Below are positions 1 to 8,722 of a stretch of 64,000 bases of DNA, piece by piece. This stretch comes from Haloferax marinum. Its GTDB lineage: Archaea > Halobacteriota > Halobacteria > Halobacteriales > Haloferacaceae. Made by a program: the position numbers and the translations under genes. Below the pieces are notes generated by a model that was not told where the DNA came from, searched no databases, and saw only the letters and a program-made list of their open reading frames with translations. Position 1 is the first letter of the stretch. Every line of letters begins with the position of its first letter. Location: the NCBI RefSeq assembly GCF_009674625.1, contig NZ_WKJQ01000001.1, positions 2,356,001 through 2,420,000 of the forward strand. Reading direction: 5' to 3'.

Positions 1-749
1 AACGTGTGCGGATTCACGGGGCGGCAAAGAACTGGTACAATGGGCGTGTCTCCGTAGCCCTCACGGGTTGGAGCACCGTTGGTTTCCCTGAGCGCGGCCA
101 GTGGTGGGAATAGCCGCTCATCGAACCCTTCTTTTTTGCTACGTGCCGGACCGGCCCAGGCCCCACCGCCCCACCCTCCGCTCCGTGCTCACTCCTCCGG
201 AGCTGCGCGCGCAGCCACAACCGTACTCACCCATACAATTGGTTTTATTTGATCTCCTGGCCTTGTGGGGACGTCCCAGCGCGGTCCAAGTCTGTAAACA
301 ATAGACTACAACCCGAGGTCAACGTAGAACCAACTTGGTGCAGATAATGACAATATTTTTGTGAATTGACTGATATCGATACTTGCTGGCATTAGAGGCA
401 CCATTGGTATGGTCAACAGCCCCCTGCTGACCTTCCAAACTCCCTTGAACGTCGGTATTCCTATCTTGGAACTAAACAAGATGAGTGACTTCATTGCCCT
501 GATGTAGAGCAGATCGAACCCATGGCAGTCATTTGGGCATTATCAGATCTTTCAGGTAGGTAGTCACCCTCTCGATGTGACGCAAGATTCTGTGCTCTAA
601 GAGCGGTAGTCGATTCATAACGCCAAACGACCGTCTTTCAAGCACTACTTTCTGGAGTTCTTGACTGTCAATACTAAAGTTATAAATCATATTACAATAC
701 TCGGCGCGTCCGTCGTGCAAGCCTGTGGGAGATATCCTGCAGAAGGCAA
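1..749. other. Intergenic or degenerate region at left edge
   Basis: No convincing gene is seen here. The short open frames on both strands overlap each other and lack family signatures. A TATA-like sequence (TTATAAATC near 679-687) lies some 65 bases before the Tat protein gene at 750 and could be its promoter, which would give a leader of about 40 bases. The left part may be the tail of a decayed mobile gene, but I cannot identify it. Confidence 0.4.
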
Positions 750-1778
750 ATGAAACGAAGAAATTTCCTAAAATCGGTGGGTGGCATAGGCGTTGCAACA
801 GCAGTCGGAGGTGCCGGACTGCTTGCATTCTCTGGTGGTGTGGCAGCGGCGCAAGTCAGTATCACTGCTGCGAACACGGCTCTCGTCTCGAACGACCGTG
901 GTGATATCTCGCAGGTGACTGCGGATCCGGAGTTCCACGTGCACTGGCAGAACCTTGATGATGCGGTCGGCAAGGTGTTCTTCCTCGTCGAAGCGAACGT
1001 TGGCGGGACTGGGTGGCAGCCCATCTTCCGCGCGACGCCGTGGATTGGACAAGAGGTAAACAACGCGTACATTCGGCAGGTTCCTGGTACGACGGGGATG
1101 TATCGCGTGAAAGTGCCCTTATCGCAGGCACTCAACCAGGACCCACGATTCAGTGATGGTGATGGTCCGGATGCGTCTGCAAGTCCGCTTGTCATCGCAG
1201 ACGAACAAGGCAAGCCAGACTACAGCACGCTTTCGTTCCCCGGTGGAGTCGATGAGAGTTCGTTCCTCGATGGGACGAGCATTGGGAGTGCAAGCGCGTA
1301 TCCCGGTGCCCACCAAGAAGGCGGCCACCAGAACAACTACCACGACATCGATGCGGGGTACTACGGAGCTGCAGCGGATACCTCCGCACTAGACAACCCG
1401 AACGATGGAAGTGACCAGACGACGGTGGTCCAACTCCGATACACGTTCGAACTGCAGCGTCCCAACCTGGGTCAGCTGAAGTACCTCGTGGACTTCACGG
1501 GGCTGTCGACTGATGAAGAGAAAAAACAAAAGGCAGCAGACGAGCTCGATTGGCTCGAAGTGTCTGATATCGATGCAGGAAACTCGAAGATTGTGATGAA
1601 CGGCGAAGATGGAAACACCAACTTCGGGAATCCATCCGGAATCCCGTACAATTCGCTCATCGCGAATGCCGACGACCACGTCGGGGTTCTGTCGACGGTT
1701 GCGAGCTTCAACGTGAAGGTTCGGAACGAGGGAAGTGACAGTGGTGTCACTGGCTCGTCGAACACCAACGCATCATAG
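750..1778 (+). CDS. Tat-exported secreted protein of unknown function
   Basis: The 342-residue protein starts with a twin-arginine signal peptide (KRRNFLK, then a hydrophobic stretch ending in AAAQ near residue 35), so it is probably exported folded. The mature part is acidic and rich in Asp, Asn, Gly and Ser, as usual for haloarchaeal secreted proteins. It has no lipobox cysteine and no C-terminal membrane anchor, so it may be released or bound to the surface. I recognise no catalytic domain. It lies at the left end of the plasmid-like block, before the ArdC-like gene, and may be a cargo gene of that element. Confidence 0.75.
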   Translation: MKRRNFLKSVGGIGVATAVGGAGLLAFSGGVAAAQVSITAANTALVSNDRGDISQVTADPEFHVHWQNLDDAVGKVFFLVEANVGGTGWQPIFRATPWIGQEVNNAYIRQVPGTTGMYRVKVPLSQALNQDPRFSDGDGPDASASPLVIADEQGKPDYSTLSFPGGVDESSFLDGTSIGSASAYPGAHQEGGHQNNYHDIDAGYYGAAADTSALDNPNDGSDQTTVVQLRYTFELQRPNLGQLKYLVDFTGLSTDEEKKQKAADELDWLEVSDIDAGNSKIVMNGEDGNTNFGNPSGIPYNSLIANADDHVGVLSTVASFNVKVRNEGSDSGVTGSSNTNAS

Positions 1779-1906
1779 GTTCAGACGTGTGTGGCCTCCC
1801 AGATTGAGGTCACCGTATCGGCTCTCCAGACCTTTTTGCGGTGACTGGTGTCCATCTTGTTTGTTTCAGCACCCTTCTCGCTAGCCTGTCTCTCGTCGTC
1901 TGAAGG

Positions 1907-1959
1907 TTTTGTCACCCCCTGACGGGTGCGGGGCGAACTCATTTCCCCGCTGAGTTCAG
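1907..1959 (+). promoter_or_regulatory. Shared promoter/leader element, copy 1
   Basis: A TTTTGTC box is followed by CCCCC, a short spacer, GGG, TGCGGGG and then a CCCC run just before the ATG at 1960. GCGGGG and CCCCGC form an exact six-base inverted repeat around an 11-base loop. The same layout occurs before three further genes at 5072, 5679 and 5995, which points to common control of this group. Confidence 0.6.
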
Positions 1960-2898
1960 ATGGCTACGACAGAATCTACCCACAGAGAGACATCGTTCAG
2001 TGACCGAACCACCCGTGACGATGAGATGCACCTCGTCGTCGATGAATGGCTTGCAGACCTCACCAACGACACAGAACTGGCACGAGAAAGCAAGGTGTTC
2101 AAAGACTGGCTCGACGTCCAGAGTCGCTTCCACGACTACTCGGCTCGGAACAGCCTCCTCATCGCACTCCAGTGTCCGAATGCTACACGGGTTGCTGGCT
2201 ACCGAACGTGGCAGAAGGAGTTCAAGAGACAGGTGTCGAAGGGCGAGTCGGCAATCTGGATCTGGGCACCGATTACGGCGAAGGCGTGTCCGGTATGCGG
2301 CGAGACGAAATCCAGACACGACAAAGACTGTTCGAGTGACGGCGTCCCCTACGAGGAGTGGACGACCCAACTGCTCAGTTTCAAGCCAGTTCCAGTGTTC
2401 GATATCTCGCAGACAGAGGGTGAGTCACTTCCAGAACTCGACACCGAGGCACGTGGCGACGCAGGCGATTTGGTCGACAGACTGTGTTCAGCAGCAGACT
2501 CACTCGCACTCGACGTGAACCTCGTCCATCCATCGGACTGGACGCACGGCGCTGCACGCGGTGTCTGTGAGTTCCCTGAGCGAGGCCAGCCACGTATCGA
2601 GGTCGAGCGACGCTCGAACGAGGCAGACATGGCGACGACATTGATCCACGAATTCGCCCATGGGTTGCTGCACGCAGACCGGTCGAACCTCCCCGAACGG
2701 GCGAAACGAGAGGTCGAAGCAGAGGCAGTTGCGTACCTGGTTGGTCGGTACGTCAACTTGGATGTGGACAATTCGGCGTTCTACCTTGCGGCTTGGGTAG
2801 GTGAGGATACAGACTCCGTGTTCGAGCGACTCAATCGGATTCGGTCGGTCGCACAGTCTATTTGTGACGCAACAATCGGGGTGGCATCGAACGATTGA
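1960..2898 (+). CDS. ArdC-like antirestriction protein with HExxH peptidase domain
   Basis: The 312-residue protein has the layout of ArdC-type proteins: an N-terminal ssDNA-binding-like domain (about residues 25-105, with SARNSLLIALQ and the Trp-rich SAIWIWAP) and a C-terminal zinc-metallopeptidase-like domain with HEFAH at 230-234 and a downstream Glu-rich helix. A Cys/His cluster (CPVC at 110-113, then His and Cys) is inserted between them. ArdC proteins protect incoming conjugative plasmid DNA, which fits the VirB4-like genes nearby. The ATG at 1960 directly follows the shared promoter element. The family assignment is good; a real peptidase activity is inferred only from the motif. Confidence 0.8.
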   Translation: MATTESTHRETSFSDRTTRDDEMHLVVDEWLADLTNDTELARESKVFKDWLDVQSRFHDYSARNSLLIALQCPNATRVAGYRTWQKEFKRQVSKGESAIWIWAPITAKACPVCGETKSRHDKDCSSDGVPYEEWTTQLLSFKPVPVFDISQTEGESLPELDTEARGDAGDLVDRLCSAADSLALDVNLVHPSDWTHGAARGVCEFPERGQPRIEVERRSNEADMATTLIHEFAHGLLHADRSNLPERAKREVEAEAVAYLVGRYVNLDVDNSAFYLAAWVGEDTDSVFERLNRIRSVAQSICDATIGVASND

Positions 2899-2971
2899 AA
2901 TCCACTCCAATTTGTTGTAGGATGGGAGACAAGTAGAAACAAATACATGTGTTCTCTATCTGCCTACTTGT

Positions 2972-4924
2972 ATGCGTTATGTTGCGATTTTCATCATTGT
3001 TCTCTCAACTGTCGCTGTAGGGGTTCCAACGCCTGTTGGAGCAGTTGATGAAGTGACGTACGAGGGTGCTCTCATTACGATGCCCGCACCAACTGAGAGG
3101 AAGCACCTCGAAAATACAGAGCAAATTCTGTCTGCTGTTGGAATCGAGACAAAACAACATGCATCGATGTTCTTTTTGCGCGACGGAACTCAGTACCTTG
3201 TTCTTTCGGATACAGAGCCCTCAGTTGGCGAAGCTACTGTTTCCGGTGTCGAGGTTCTTCCAGCAGATGGCGGGATGGGGATCATCGCCGCATCAGATCT
3301 CGATATTGACGAAACCGGAACCAAAGTTCCACTTGAAAAGGTTGAGAAGAACCCGGAACAATACAAATTCCAGTTTATTCAGGTTACAGGTTCGATTACA
3401 CAGCTCTCACATACTATCGATGCAGCAGATGGCAAGTACGTAGTTCAAGAGTCAACCGCTGGAATCAGTGAGACTCGTGAGCCGTTCTCGTTGATCGAGG
3501 GTCCCGGCCGAGAAGGGAGATGGGCGACAGTGAACCTCTCGATGGCGAAACAAGAGGGCAACTTGGACAACAAACCTGCTGGTCAACTTCCAATTACGAC
3601 CACGAGTATTGGATTATCAAATCACGAGACGAGGTGGTGGATGTCAACCAATGCAACCGTAAATATGGTTGTTCTTAGTGGCGGAAATAGTGGTGTTGGT
3701 GCCGTTGTCGGGACTGTCACGCCGCTTTCAACCAAGGTCTCGAGCCTCGAAGAACTCTCTGCTCACTCTGGGGAGGTCGTTATGGTCACGACGAACGCAG
3801 TTGGAAGTTCGATTAGTTCGCAGGAAACACTCTTGTCAGCGACCCGGTGCGCTCCGTCATCTATTACGAATCCTGTGACTGGGTGTCTTCCAGTCCCGAC
3901 AGACGGTGTCGTTCATAGCGGGGTTCTCTTTGACCCGTCTGTCCAGAAGCCGACTGACCTCGTCTACTACGCCGGGGTTTCAAATAAGATACAGAATACT
4001 CCTGTGACCCCAGAAAAAGGGACGTATCGTCTCACTGGGCGCGTCGTCGATGCTAGTCGAATTGATCCACGGCTCGAAGGAAGCGCACTCATCGTCTACG
4101 ACCGCGAGCGAGTTGGCGGTCTCGCCACTTCGAGTAGAATCGCGAATCAGGCCGAGTCCAAACTCACAGAGTATATTCAGGAGCAACAACTTTCTTCTGA
4201 ATCTGAGTGGAATACAATCGAAGCGAGTGCGTCTGCTTCGGCATCTGTGAATAACCAAACTACGACTCCGAGTTCTGGCAGTAACAGAACGAACCAGACT
4301 GGGACTTCAGCACCGACCAATAGCAATACCTCAGATGGGAACGAGGCAAGTCAAGAGACTTCACAACCGCCAAATGCGTCTGTCGTTGATGCAGAGTTTA
4401 CCCAAAATCCAATTTCCTCTGATTCGACCACACTTCAGGTGACAATAGAGAATACGGGCGGTGCAGGCTCGACTATCGTAGACGTGACTGTTGGTTCATC
4501 ATCCAGCTCAGAGAAACTCAAGGTGCCAGCAGAGACTACGGTCACCAAAGATGTCTCGGTCGACTTCCCTGTTCCATCCTCGGAATCAGTCAGCGAAAAA
4601 TCGGTTGACGTGGACGTCGAACAAATTGACGTAGGTACACTCACTTGGCGTTCACCGGACAAACCCTTGAACAAAGCGAACCCAGTGAGTTCGGTCACGA
4701 ATAGTCTGCAAAAGGTGGCTGGCGATGAAGAGACTCGCGAGATATTGGGTGTCTATACTGGACTCTTCGGTGGTGTCCTTCTAGTTTCGGCTGTCATCGT
4801 CTCGTTAATCGATATGGTAGGAAAGTTACTCGGGAAGCCTCGCTTAGAGATGGAATACGAGTTGCACCTTTGGGTCAGTGCAGTAGTGGTACTCGGATTC
4901 ACATACCTCTTGTTACCTACCTGA
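2972..4924 (+). CDS. Exported, membrane-anchored protein with C-terminal CARDB-like domain
   Basis: The 650-residue protein begins with a Sec-type signal peptide (to about residue 25, ending PVGAVD). A long extracellular part follows with repeated beta-rich segments, an Asn/Ser/Thr-rich linker (about 415-465) carrying several N-glycosylation sequons, and a CARDB-like domain (VTIENTGG, about 490-505). Two hydrophobic segments lie near the C-terminus, the last ending the protein. The start is preceded by an AAATACA box about 26 bases upstream, consistent with a leaderless transcript. Function is unknown; a surface role in the element, such as mating contact, is only a guess. Confidence 0.7.
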   Translation: MRYVAIFIIVLSTVAVGVPTPVGAVDEVTYEGALITMPAPTERKHLENTEQILSAVGIETKQHASMFFLRDGTQYLVLSDTEPSVGEATVSGVEVLPADGGMGIIAASDLDIDETGTKVPLEKVEKNPEQYKFQFIQVTGSITQLSHTIDAADGKYVVQESTAGISETREPFSLIEGPGREGRWATVNLSMAKQEGNLDNKPAGQLPITTTSIGLSNHETRWWMSTNATVNMVVLSGGNSGVGAVVGTVTPLSTKVSSLEELSAHSGEVVMVTTNAVGSSISSQETLLSATRCAPSSITNPVTGCLPVPTDGVVHSGVLFDPSVQKPTDLVYYAGVSNKIQNTPVTPEKGTYRLTGRVVDASRIDPRLEGSALIVYDRERVGGLATSSRIANQAESKLTEYIQEQQLSSESEWNTIEASASASASVNNQTTTPSSGSNRTNQTGTSAPTNSNTSDGNEASQETSQPPNASVVDAEFTQNPISSDSTTLQVTIENTGGAGSTIVDVTVGSSSSSEKLKVPAETTVTKDVSVDFPVPSSESVSEKSVDVDVEQIDVGTLTWRSPDKPLNKANPVSSVTNSLQKVAGDEETREILGVYTGLFGGVLLVSAVIVSLIDMVGKLLGKPRLEMEYELHLWVSAVVVLGFTYLLLPT

Positions 4925-5071
4925 AACGGTCAAGCTGGTAAGCTTGCTGTCGGTGTGTCTACCGTAAGTGAGCTACACTTCTTGCCTTCCTGTTGGTTGT
5001 TCATGGTGGCTCGTGGTTCGTTGGTGCGATGCAATTCATTCCTCAACTGCCTGGTTGCCATTGCTCAGCCA

Positions 5072-5127
5072 TTTTATCTCCCCCACAGGAGTGCGGGGGA
5101 ACTCATGAATGCCCCTGAGTGAGCCTA
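5072..5127 (+). promoter_or_regulatory. Shared promoter/leader element, copy 2
   Basis: TTTTATC is followed by T, CCCCC, ACAGGAG, TGCGGGGG, GAACTCAT and then CCCC before the start at 5128. The GAACTCAT between the G run and the last C run is shared with copy 1. Confidence 0.6.
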
Positions 5128-5661
5128 ATGACTGTCTCAAACAACCACGAGCGACGCGTATCAACAACCGGTCCAGACCTCGGCCACGACTTGGTCCGCA
5201 TCACTGAATGGGTGCCTGGAAGCGAACCGACCGACTACGATATCGAACTCTCAGACCTCGACGGCTACCGAACGCGTTTCTGGCGCTGCCGGAAGTGTGG
5301 CCAAGAACGGAATCGGAAAACTGAATTCAGAGAGCCATGTCCGGTCGTCGACGGCCAGACACTCCTCAGCGACGGTGGCTACTCTCTCAGTGAGTCGCGG
5401 ACGTGGAAAGCACTCACCGAGGAAATGGACGTCCGATTCGGTGACGTTGGTCCCACCTACGAAGTCGATTCATCGAGCGGTAACACATACGATGTGGATG
5501 TCGAGGAAGGGACGTGTTCGTGTCCAGACCACCGGAAACGTGGTGTCGAATGCAAGCACCTTCGACGTGTTATCTTCGAGATTCGAACGCGAATACTTCC
5601 ACAGCCGAATGGTCGGTTTGCGACGTGTGAGTTCGATACACAGCACCCACTTCATCTGTAG
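5128..5661 (+). CDS. Zinc-finger protein with SWIM domain
   Basis: The protein has 177 residues from the ATG at 5128; a GTG three codons earlier is possible. The N-terminal half has a CxxC finger (WRCRKCGQE) with a later CP motif and closely matches the whole of the 85-residue protein encoded next door. The C-terminal half holds a SWIM zinc finger: CSC at about 130-132, then C and H in ECKH at 142-144. SWIM domains bind DNA or protein and are common in haloarchaeal accessory proteins. The role is probably regulatory or DNA-associated within the element. It shares its promoter element with the ArdC-like, small zinc-finger and TFB genes. Confidence 0.8.
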   Translation: MTVSNNHERRVSTTGPDLGHDLVRITEWVPGSEPTDYDIELSDLDGYRTRFWRCRKCGQERNRKTEFREPCPVVDGQTLLSDGGYSLSESRTWKALTEEMDVRFGDVGPTYEVDSSSGNTYDVDVEEGTCSCPDHRKRGVECKHLRRVIFEIRTRILPQPNGRFATCEFDTQHPLHL

Positions 5662-5678
5662 AGACCCTACACGAGAGA

Positions 5679-5730
5679 TTTTATCGCCCCCTGAGCGGGG
5701 GCGGGGCGCACAATGCCTCGCTGATTTCGA
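5679..5730 (+). promoter_or_regulatory. Shared promoter/leader element, copy 3
   Basis: TTTTATC, G, CCCCC, TGAGC, GGGGGCGGGG and then CCTCGCTGA before the ATG at 5731. GCGGGG pairs with CCTCGC with one mismatch. The copy begins 18 bases after the SWIM gene ends, so each gene carries its own element rather than sharing an operon promoter. Confidence 0.6.
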
Positions 5731-5988
5731 ATGAGTACAGACACAATCCAAAGAGTCGGGAGTATCGTCGAGCGAACCGAACAGAGGCACGAACTCGTCG
5801 TCGTGACCAAGTGGCGAACATCGGCCGACACGTCACTCGAAGATTTGACGTCGTTCGACCAGAACCGACGTCGGTTCTGGCGGTGTCGAGCGTGTGGGCG
5901 AGAACAGCCGACGACGAACAAGTTCGACGCAGCATGTCCAACGAGCACGATGAGCGATGACTCCCCACCAGTTCAGACGTCAGACTGA
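5731..5988 (+). CDS. Small CxxC zinc-finger protein, paralogue of the neighbouring SWIM protein
   Basis: The 85-residue protein has the motif RRRFWRCRACGRE followed by a second CP, matching the N-terminal half of the 177-residue SWIM protein just upstream (RTRFWRCRKCGQE). It lacks the SWIM half. The two genes look like a tandem duplication with loss of the C-terminal domain, or a fusion in the other direction. A single CxxC plus one later Cys gives an incomplete site unless the protein dimerises. A regulatory or nucleic-acid-binding role is inferred. Confidence 0.7.
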   Translation: MSTDTIQRVGSIVERTEQRHELVVVTKWRTSADTSLEDLTSFDQNRRRFWRCRACGREQPTTNKFDAACPTSTMSDDSPPVQTSD

Positions 5989-5994
5989 CCGCCG

Positions 5995-6056
5995 TTTTAT
6001 CTCCCCCACAGGGGGTGCGGGGGTGCCCACGAAGGGCCTTTCCTCACACAGAATAC
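5995..6056 (+). promoter_or_regulatory. Shared promoter/leader element, copy 4
   Basis: TTTTATC, T, CCCCC, ACA, GGGGG, TGCGGGGG and then a longer spacer to the ATG at 6057. CCCCC-ACA-GGGGG is a perfect short inverted repeat. The last C run is weaker than in copies 1-3. Confidence 0.6.
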
Positions 6057-6986
6057 ATGTCTCTGAGAGAAATCTACGACCGAACGTTCGACGAATCGTG
6101 CGGGAGATCCATTGATGCAACTGCCTGCCCTGAATGCGACGGCATGCTCGAAACGGAGGGTGGCGAAACGAGGTGCGACGAGTGTGGCCTCATCGTCGAC
6201 CAGTACTACATCGACCACACCCACGGCCCACGCGTGTTCGATGACGACCCAGAACCGACGCGGCGGACGGGAAGTCGGCTCACACCCGCTCGACACGACC
6301 GGGGCCTGTCTGCAGAAATTGGCTACAACCGTGATGCGAACGGGGCTCGCCTGCCATCGAAGAAACAGTGGCAACTCCATCGGCTTCGACGTGAACACCG
6401 TCGTGCTCGGTTTGGGTCGAAAGCAGAGCGAAATCTTGCACACGCACTCCAGGAGATTGCACGGATGGCGAGTGCCTTGGACCTCTCACAGAGTGTGGCT
6501 GAAGAGGCTAGTCAGACCTACCGGCGGGCACAGAACCACGACCTCATTCGTGGACGTTCGCTCGAAATGATGGCCGCAGGGAGTCTGTATGCGACGTGTC
6601 GGTGTCGTGGTCTCCCACGTCGACTAGACGAAATCGCAACCGTTGCTCGATGCACGGTCGAACAGGTGCAAACGGGGTATCGAGCGCTCAACAGTGAATT
6701 GAGAATCAACGCACAGACGGTAACTGCACGGGCGCACGTTCCACGGCTCGCATCGGATTGCGGTGTCTCAGCGGCTGTCCAAGGCCGGGCATACGAACTT
6801 GCAGAACTCGCTGACGACGAAGGGATTTCGAATGGACGGAATCCTGCTGGTGTCGCAGCGGCTTGCCTATATCTCGCAACAAAACAGCGTGGAGGAACGC
6901 AGACACAAGCGGACTTTTCGACAGTGGCAAACGTGGCTGTCCCAACCCTCAGAGCCAGATATTACGAACTGAGAGAGCGGGTCTGA
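6057..6986 (+). CDS. tfb: Transcription initiation factor TFB (orphan copy)
   Basis: The 309-residue protein has an N-terminal zinc ribbon (CPEC, then CDEC about 18 residues later), a B-finger/linker region with Arg-rich segments, and two cyclin-like repeats typical of archaeal TFB (TFIIB homologue), which recruits RNA polymerase to TBP-bound promoters. The ATG at 6057 is preferred over an upstream GTG because the shared element ends there and the ribbon begins soon after. Haloarchaea encode several TFBs, often on plasmids. This one sits within the gene group that shares the promoter element and could direct that group's transcription; that is inference. Confidence 0.9.
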   Translation: MSLREIYDRTFDESCGRSIDATACPECDGMLETEGGETRCDECGLIVDQYYIDHTHGPRVFDDDPEPTRRTGSRLTPARHDRGLSAEIGYNRDANGARLPSKKQWQLHRLRREHRRARFGSKAERNLAHALQEIARMASALDLSQSVAEEASQTYRRAQNHDLIRGRSLEMMAAGSLYATCRCRGLPRRLDEIATVARCTVEQVQTGYRALNSELRINAQTVTARAHVPRLASDCGVSAAVQGRAYELAELADDEGISNGRNPAGVAAACLYLATKQRGGTQTQADFSTVANVAVPTLRARYYELRERV

Positions 6987-7004
6987 GTTACGACGAGACC
7001 GAGA

Positions 7005-7289
7005 TTACGACGTGTCGTCGCTCGGCGGCCGACGGGACAGTCGGTCAAACCGTGACTGAGCGGCTTCAGTCCGTTCTTCCGTTTCCTCCGGTTCGTACGT
7101 TCCACTTTCGTACTCTCCTTCGGAGACGGTGACAGTCAGTACCGAATTCTGCTTTCTCGCACGCCAGGGGAGTTGAGACCGGTCGACAACGAGCTGGTCG
7201 ATATCCTGGCCATCCTCTTCGATAAGCAAGACCGCGAGGTCGTCTTCGAAGTGGTCGACTGTTGCCGTGTATGTCCCATCTGGAATCAT
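7005..7289 (-). CDS. DUF3006 domain protein
   Basis: The 94-residue protein starts with a small beta-rich domain (GTYTATVDHFEDDLAVLLI) matching DUF3006, followed by an acidic tail. DUF3006 genes typically sit beside ComEC/Rec2-type metallo-beta-lactamase genes, as here. The start overlaps the end of the upstream hydrolase gene by four bases, so the two are translationally coupled and probably act together. The function of DUF3006 is not established. Confidence 0.8.
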   Translation of the reverse strand: MIPDGTYTATVDHFEDDLAVLLIEEDGQDIDQLVVDRSQLPWRARKQNSVLTVTVSEGEYESGTYEPEETEERTEAAQSRFDRLSRRPPSDDTS

Positions 7290-8722
7290 GTGTACGCCTC
7301 CTCAACTACGGTCGCACCGGTATTATTCAATACGGTGATAGTATCGCCACCATTGTTCCAGATTGCCGACTCCGACCCCCAGTAGAGATCGGTCGTTGTG
7401 TCGGTGCCCCTCCCAGTGTGGAGCGTGATGGTTGCACCCGCCTCGAGTGTCGTGTCACCCGGGACGGTGTACGTTCTGCCTGCCTCATCAGAGATTGTCC
7501 ATCCGGAGAGGTCGATCGAGTTGCTCCCTGTATTCTCGAAGACGATGTATTCATCGTTCAGGTTCTCACTCTCTGTCCCTTCGGCATCGGCGTGAACCTC
7601 CGCGACGGCAAGCGAAGCACTCATGGTCTCAGTATCAACCCCACCGTCGGTCGCGATCGGTGTGAGGGTCGACACATCCCCCTCTGCTGTAATCTCGGTT
7701 CGGATGGTTACATCGGGTCCCGTCCCGGGTTCGATAGCAGCCCCATCACGGAGTTCTGTTGGACTGGTCGGTGCCTCCTGTTGTGTACTAATTGTCACGC
7801 GCTCACCATTACTCGCAAAGACAATCGTCCCGTGAGTTGCAGTCCAGTATGTCGGGATTGACTGTGCTGCTAACCGCTCGAGTGTCTCCTCATTCGGGTG
7901 TCCATATTGCGAATCGTAGTCGCTTGAGACGACTGCAATCTTCGGCTGGACAGCTTGCAGGAATGGCTCGCTCGTGCTGCCTTTCGAGCCATGGTGGCCG
8001 GTCTTCAGCACGGTGGCTCGTAGGCTTTCGTCATAGGTGTCGACCATGTACTCTTCGGCTTCGTGTTCGGCATCGCCCGTGAACAAGAATCGAGTCGACC
8101 CAAACTGTGTCATCAGGACGATGCTGTTCTCGTTGCGGTCCTCACTTGCAAGGTAGCCCTCTGGAGGCGACAGCACCGTCGAAGTCACCTGTCCCATCCT
8201 GATTTGATCGCCTGCTTGCGTCCGATAGAGTGGCACGTCGTATTTCTCAACGGCGTCAAGGTACGCAGCATACGTCTGCGATGTCGATGCAACCCCTGGG
8301 TCGTAGATTGCACCAATTCCGTTCGCCTCTGTTTCGTAGTATTCGATGATTGCGGCGTTCCCACCGATGTGGTCCGCGTCGGCGTGGGAGGTCACGAGAT
8401 AATCCAGTCGTTGGATATTGTGTGCCTGGAGATACGCGAGAACCGGTTCACCATCATCCCGGAAATCGCCGGAGTCAATGAGCATTGTCTCTCCGTTCGG
8501 TGCGATGAGAAGCGTGCTCACCGACTGGCCAACGTTGATGAAATGAACTTCAAGCGTTCCGTTGAGCGACGTGACTGTAGTTGGTGACTGGGTTGTGGTT
8601 GCCTCCTCTGCTGTTGTCGTTGGTTCGCCAGTGGCCGTGTCAAGTGTACCACTTCCACCACCGCTACACCCCGCGAATAAGACAAGAAAGACGACCGCAA
8701 TAGTTCGGAAAGATGCAGACAT
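7286..8722 (-). CDS. Secreted ComEC/Rec2-type metallo-beta-lactamase lipoprotein with lamin-tail domain
   Basis: The 478-residue protein has a lipoprotein signal (LVLFAGC near residue 19) and a Thr-rich linker. The metallo-hydrolase domain has the HADADHIGG metal motif and later GDAE, KTGHHGS and GHPNEET motifs, as in the soluble domain of ComEC. The C-terminal part (about 360-478) is an LTD (lamin tail) domain with DEYIVFENTG and LSGWTISD. Related secreted haloarchaeal proteins are thought to be extracellular nucleases or phosphodiesterases. It has no ComEC channel domain, so it is not itself a DNA importer. It is followed by the coupled DUF3006 gene. Confidence 0.85.
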   Translation of the reverse strand: MSASFRTIAVVFLVLFAGCSGGGSGTLDTATGEPTTTAEEATTTQSPTTVTSLNGTLEVHFINVGQSVSTLLIAPNGETMLIDSGDFRDDGEPVLAYLQAHNIQRLDYLVTSHADADHIGGNAAIIEYYETEANGIGAIYDPGVASTSQTYAAYLDAVEKYDVPLYRTQAGDQIRMGQVTSTVLSPPEGYLASEDRNENSIVLMTQFGSTRFLFTGDAEHEAEEYMVDTYDESLRATVLKTGHHGSKGSTSEPFLQAVQPKIAVVSSDYDSQYGHPNEETLERLAAQSIPTYWTATHGTIVFASNGERVTISTQQEAPTSPTELRDGAAIEPGTGPDVTIRTEITAEGDVSTLTPIATDGGVDTETMSASLAVAEVHADAEGTESENLNDEYIVFENTGSNSIDLSGWTISDEAGRTYTVPGDTTLEAGATITLHTGRGTDTTTDLYWGSESAIWNNGGDTITVLNNTGATVVEEAYT

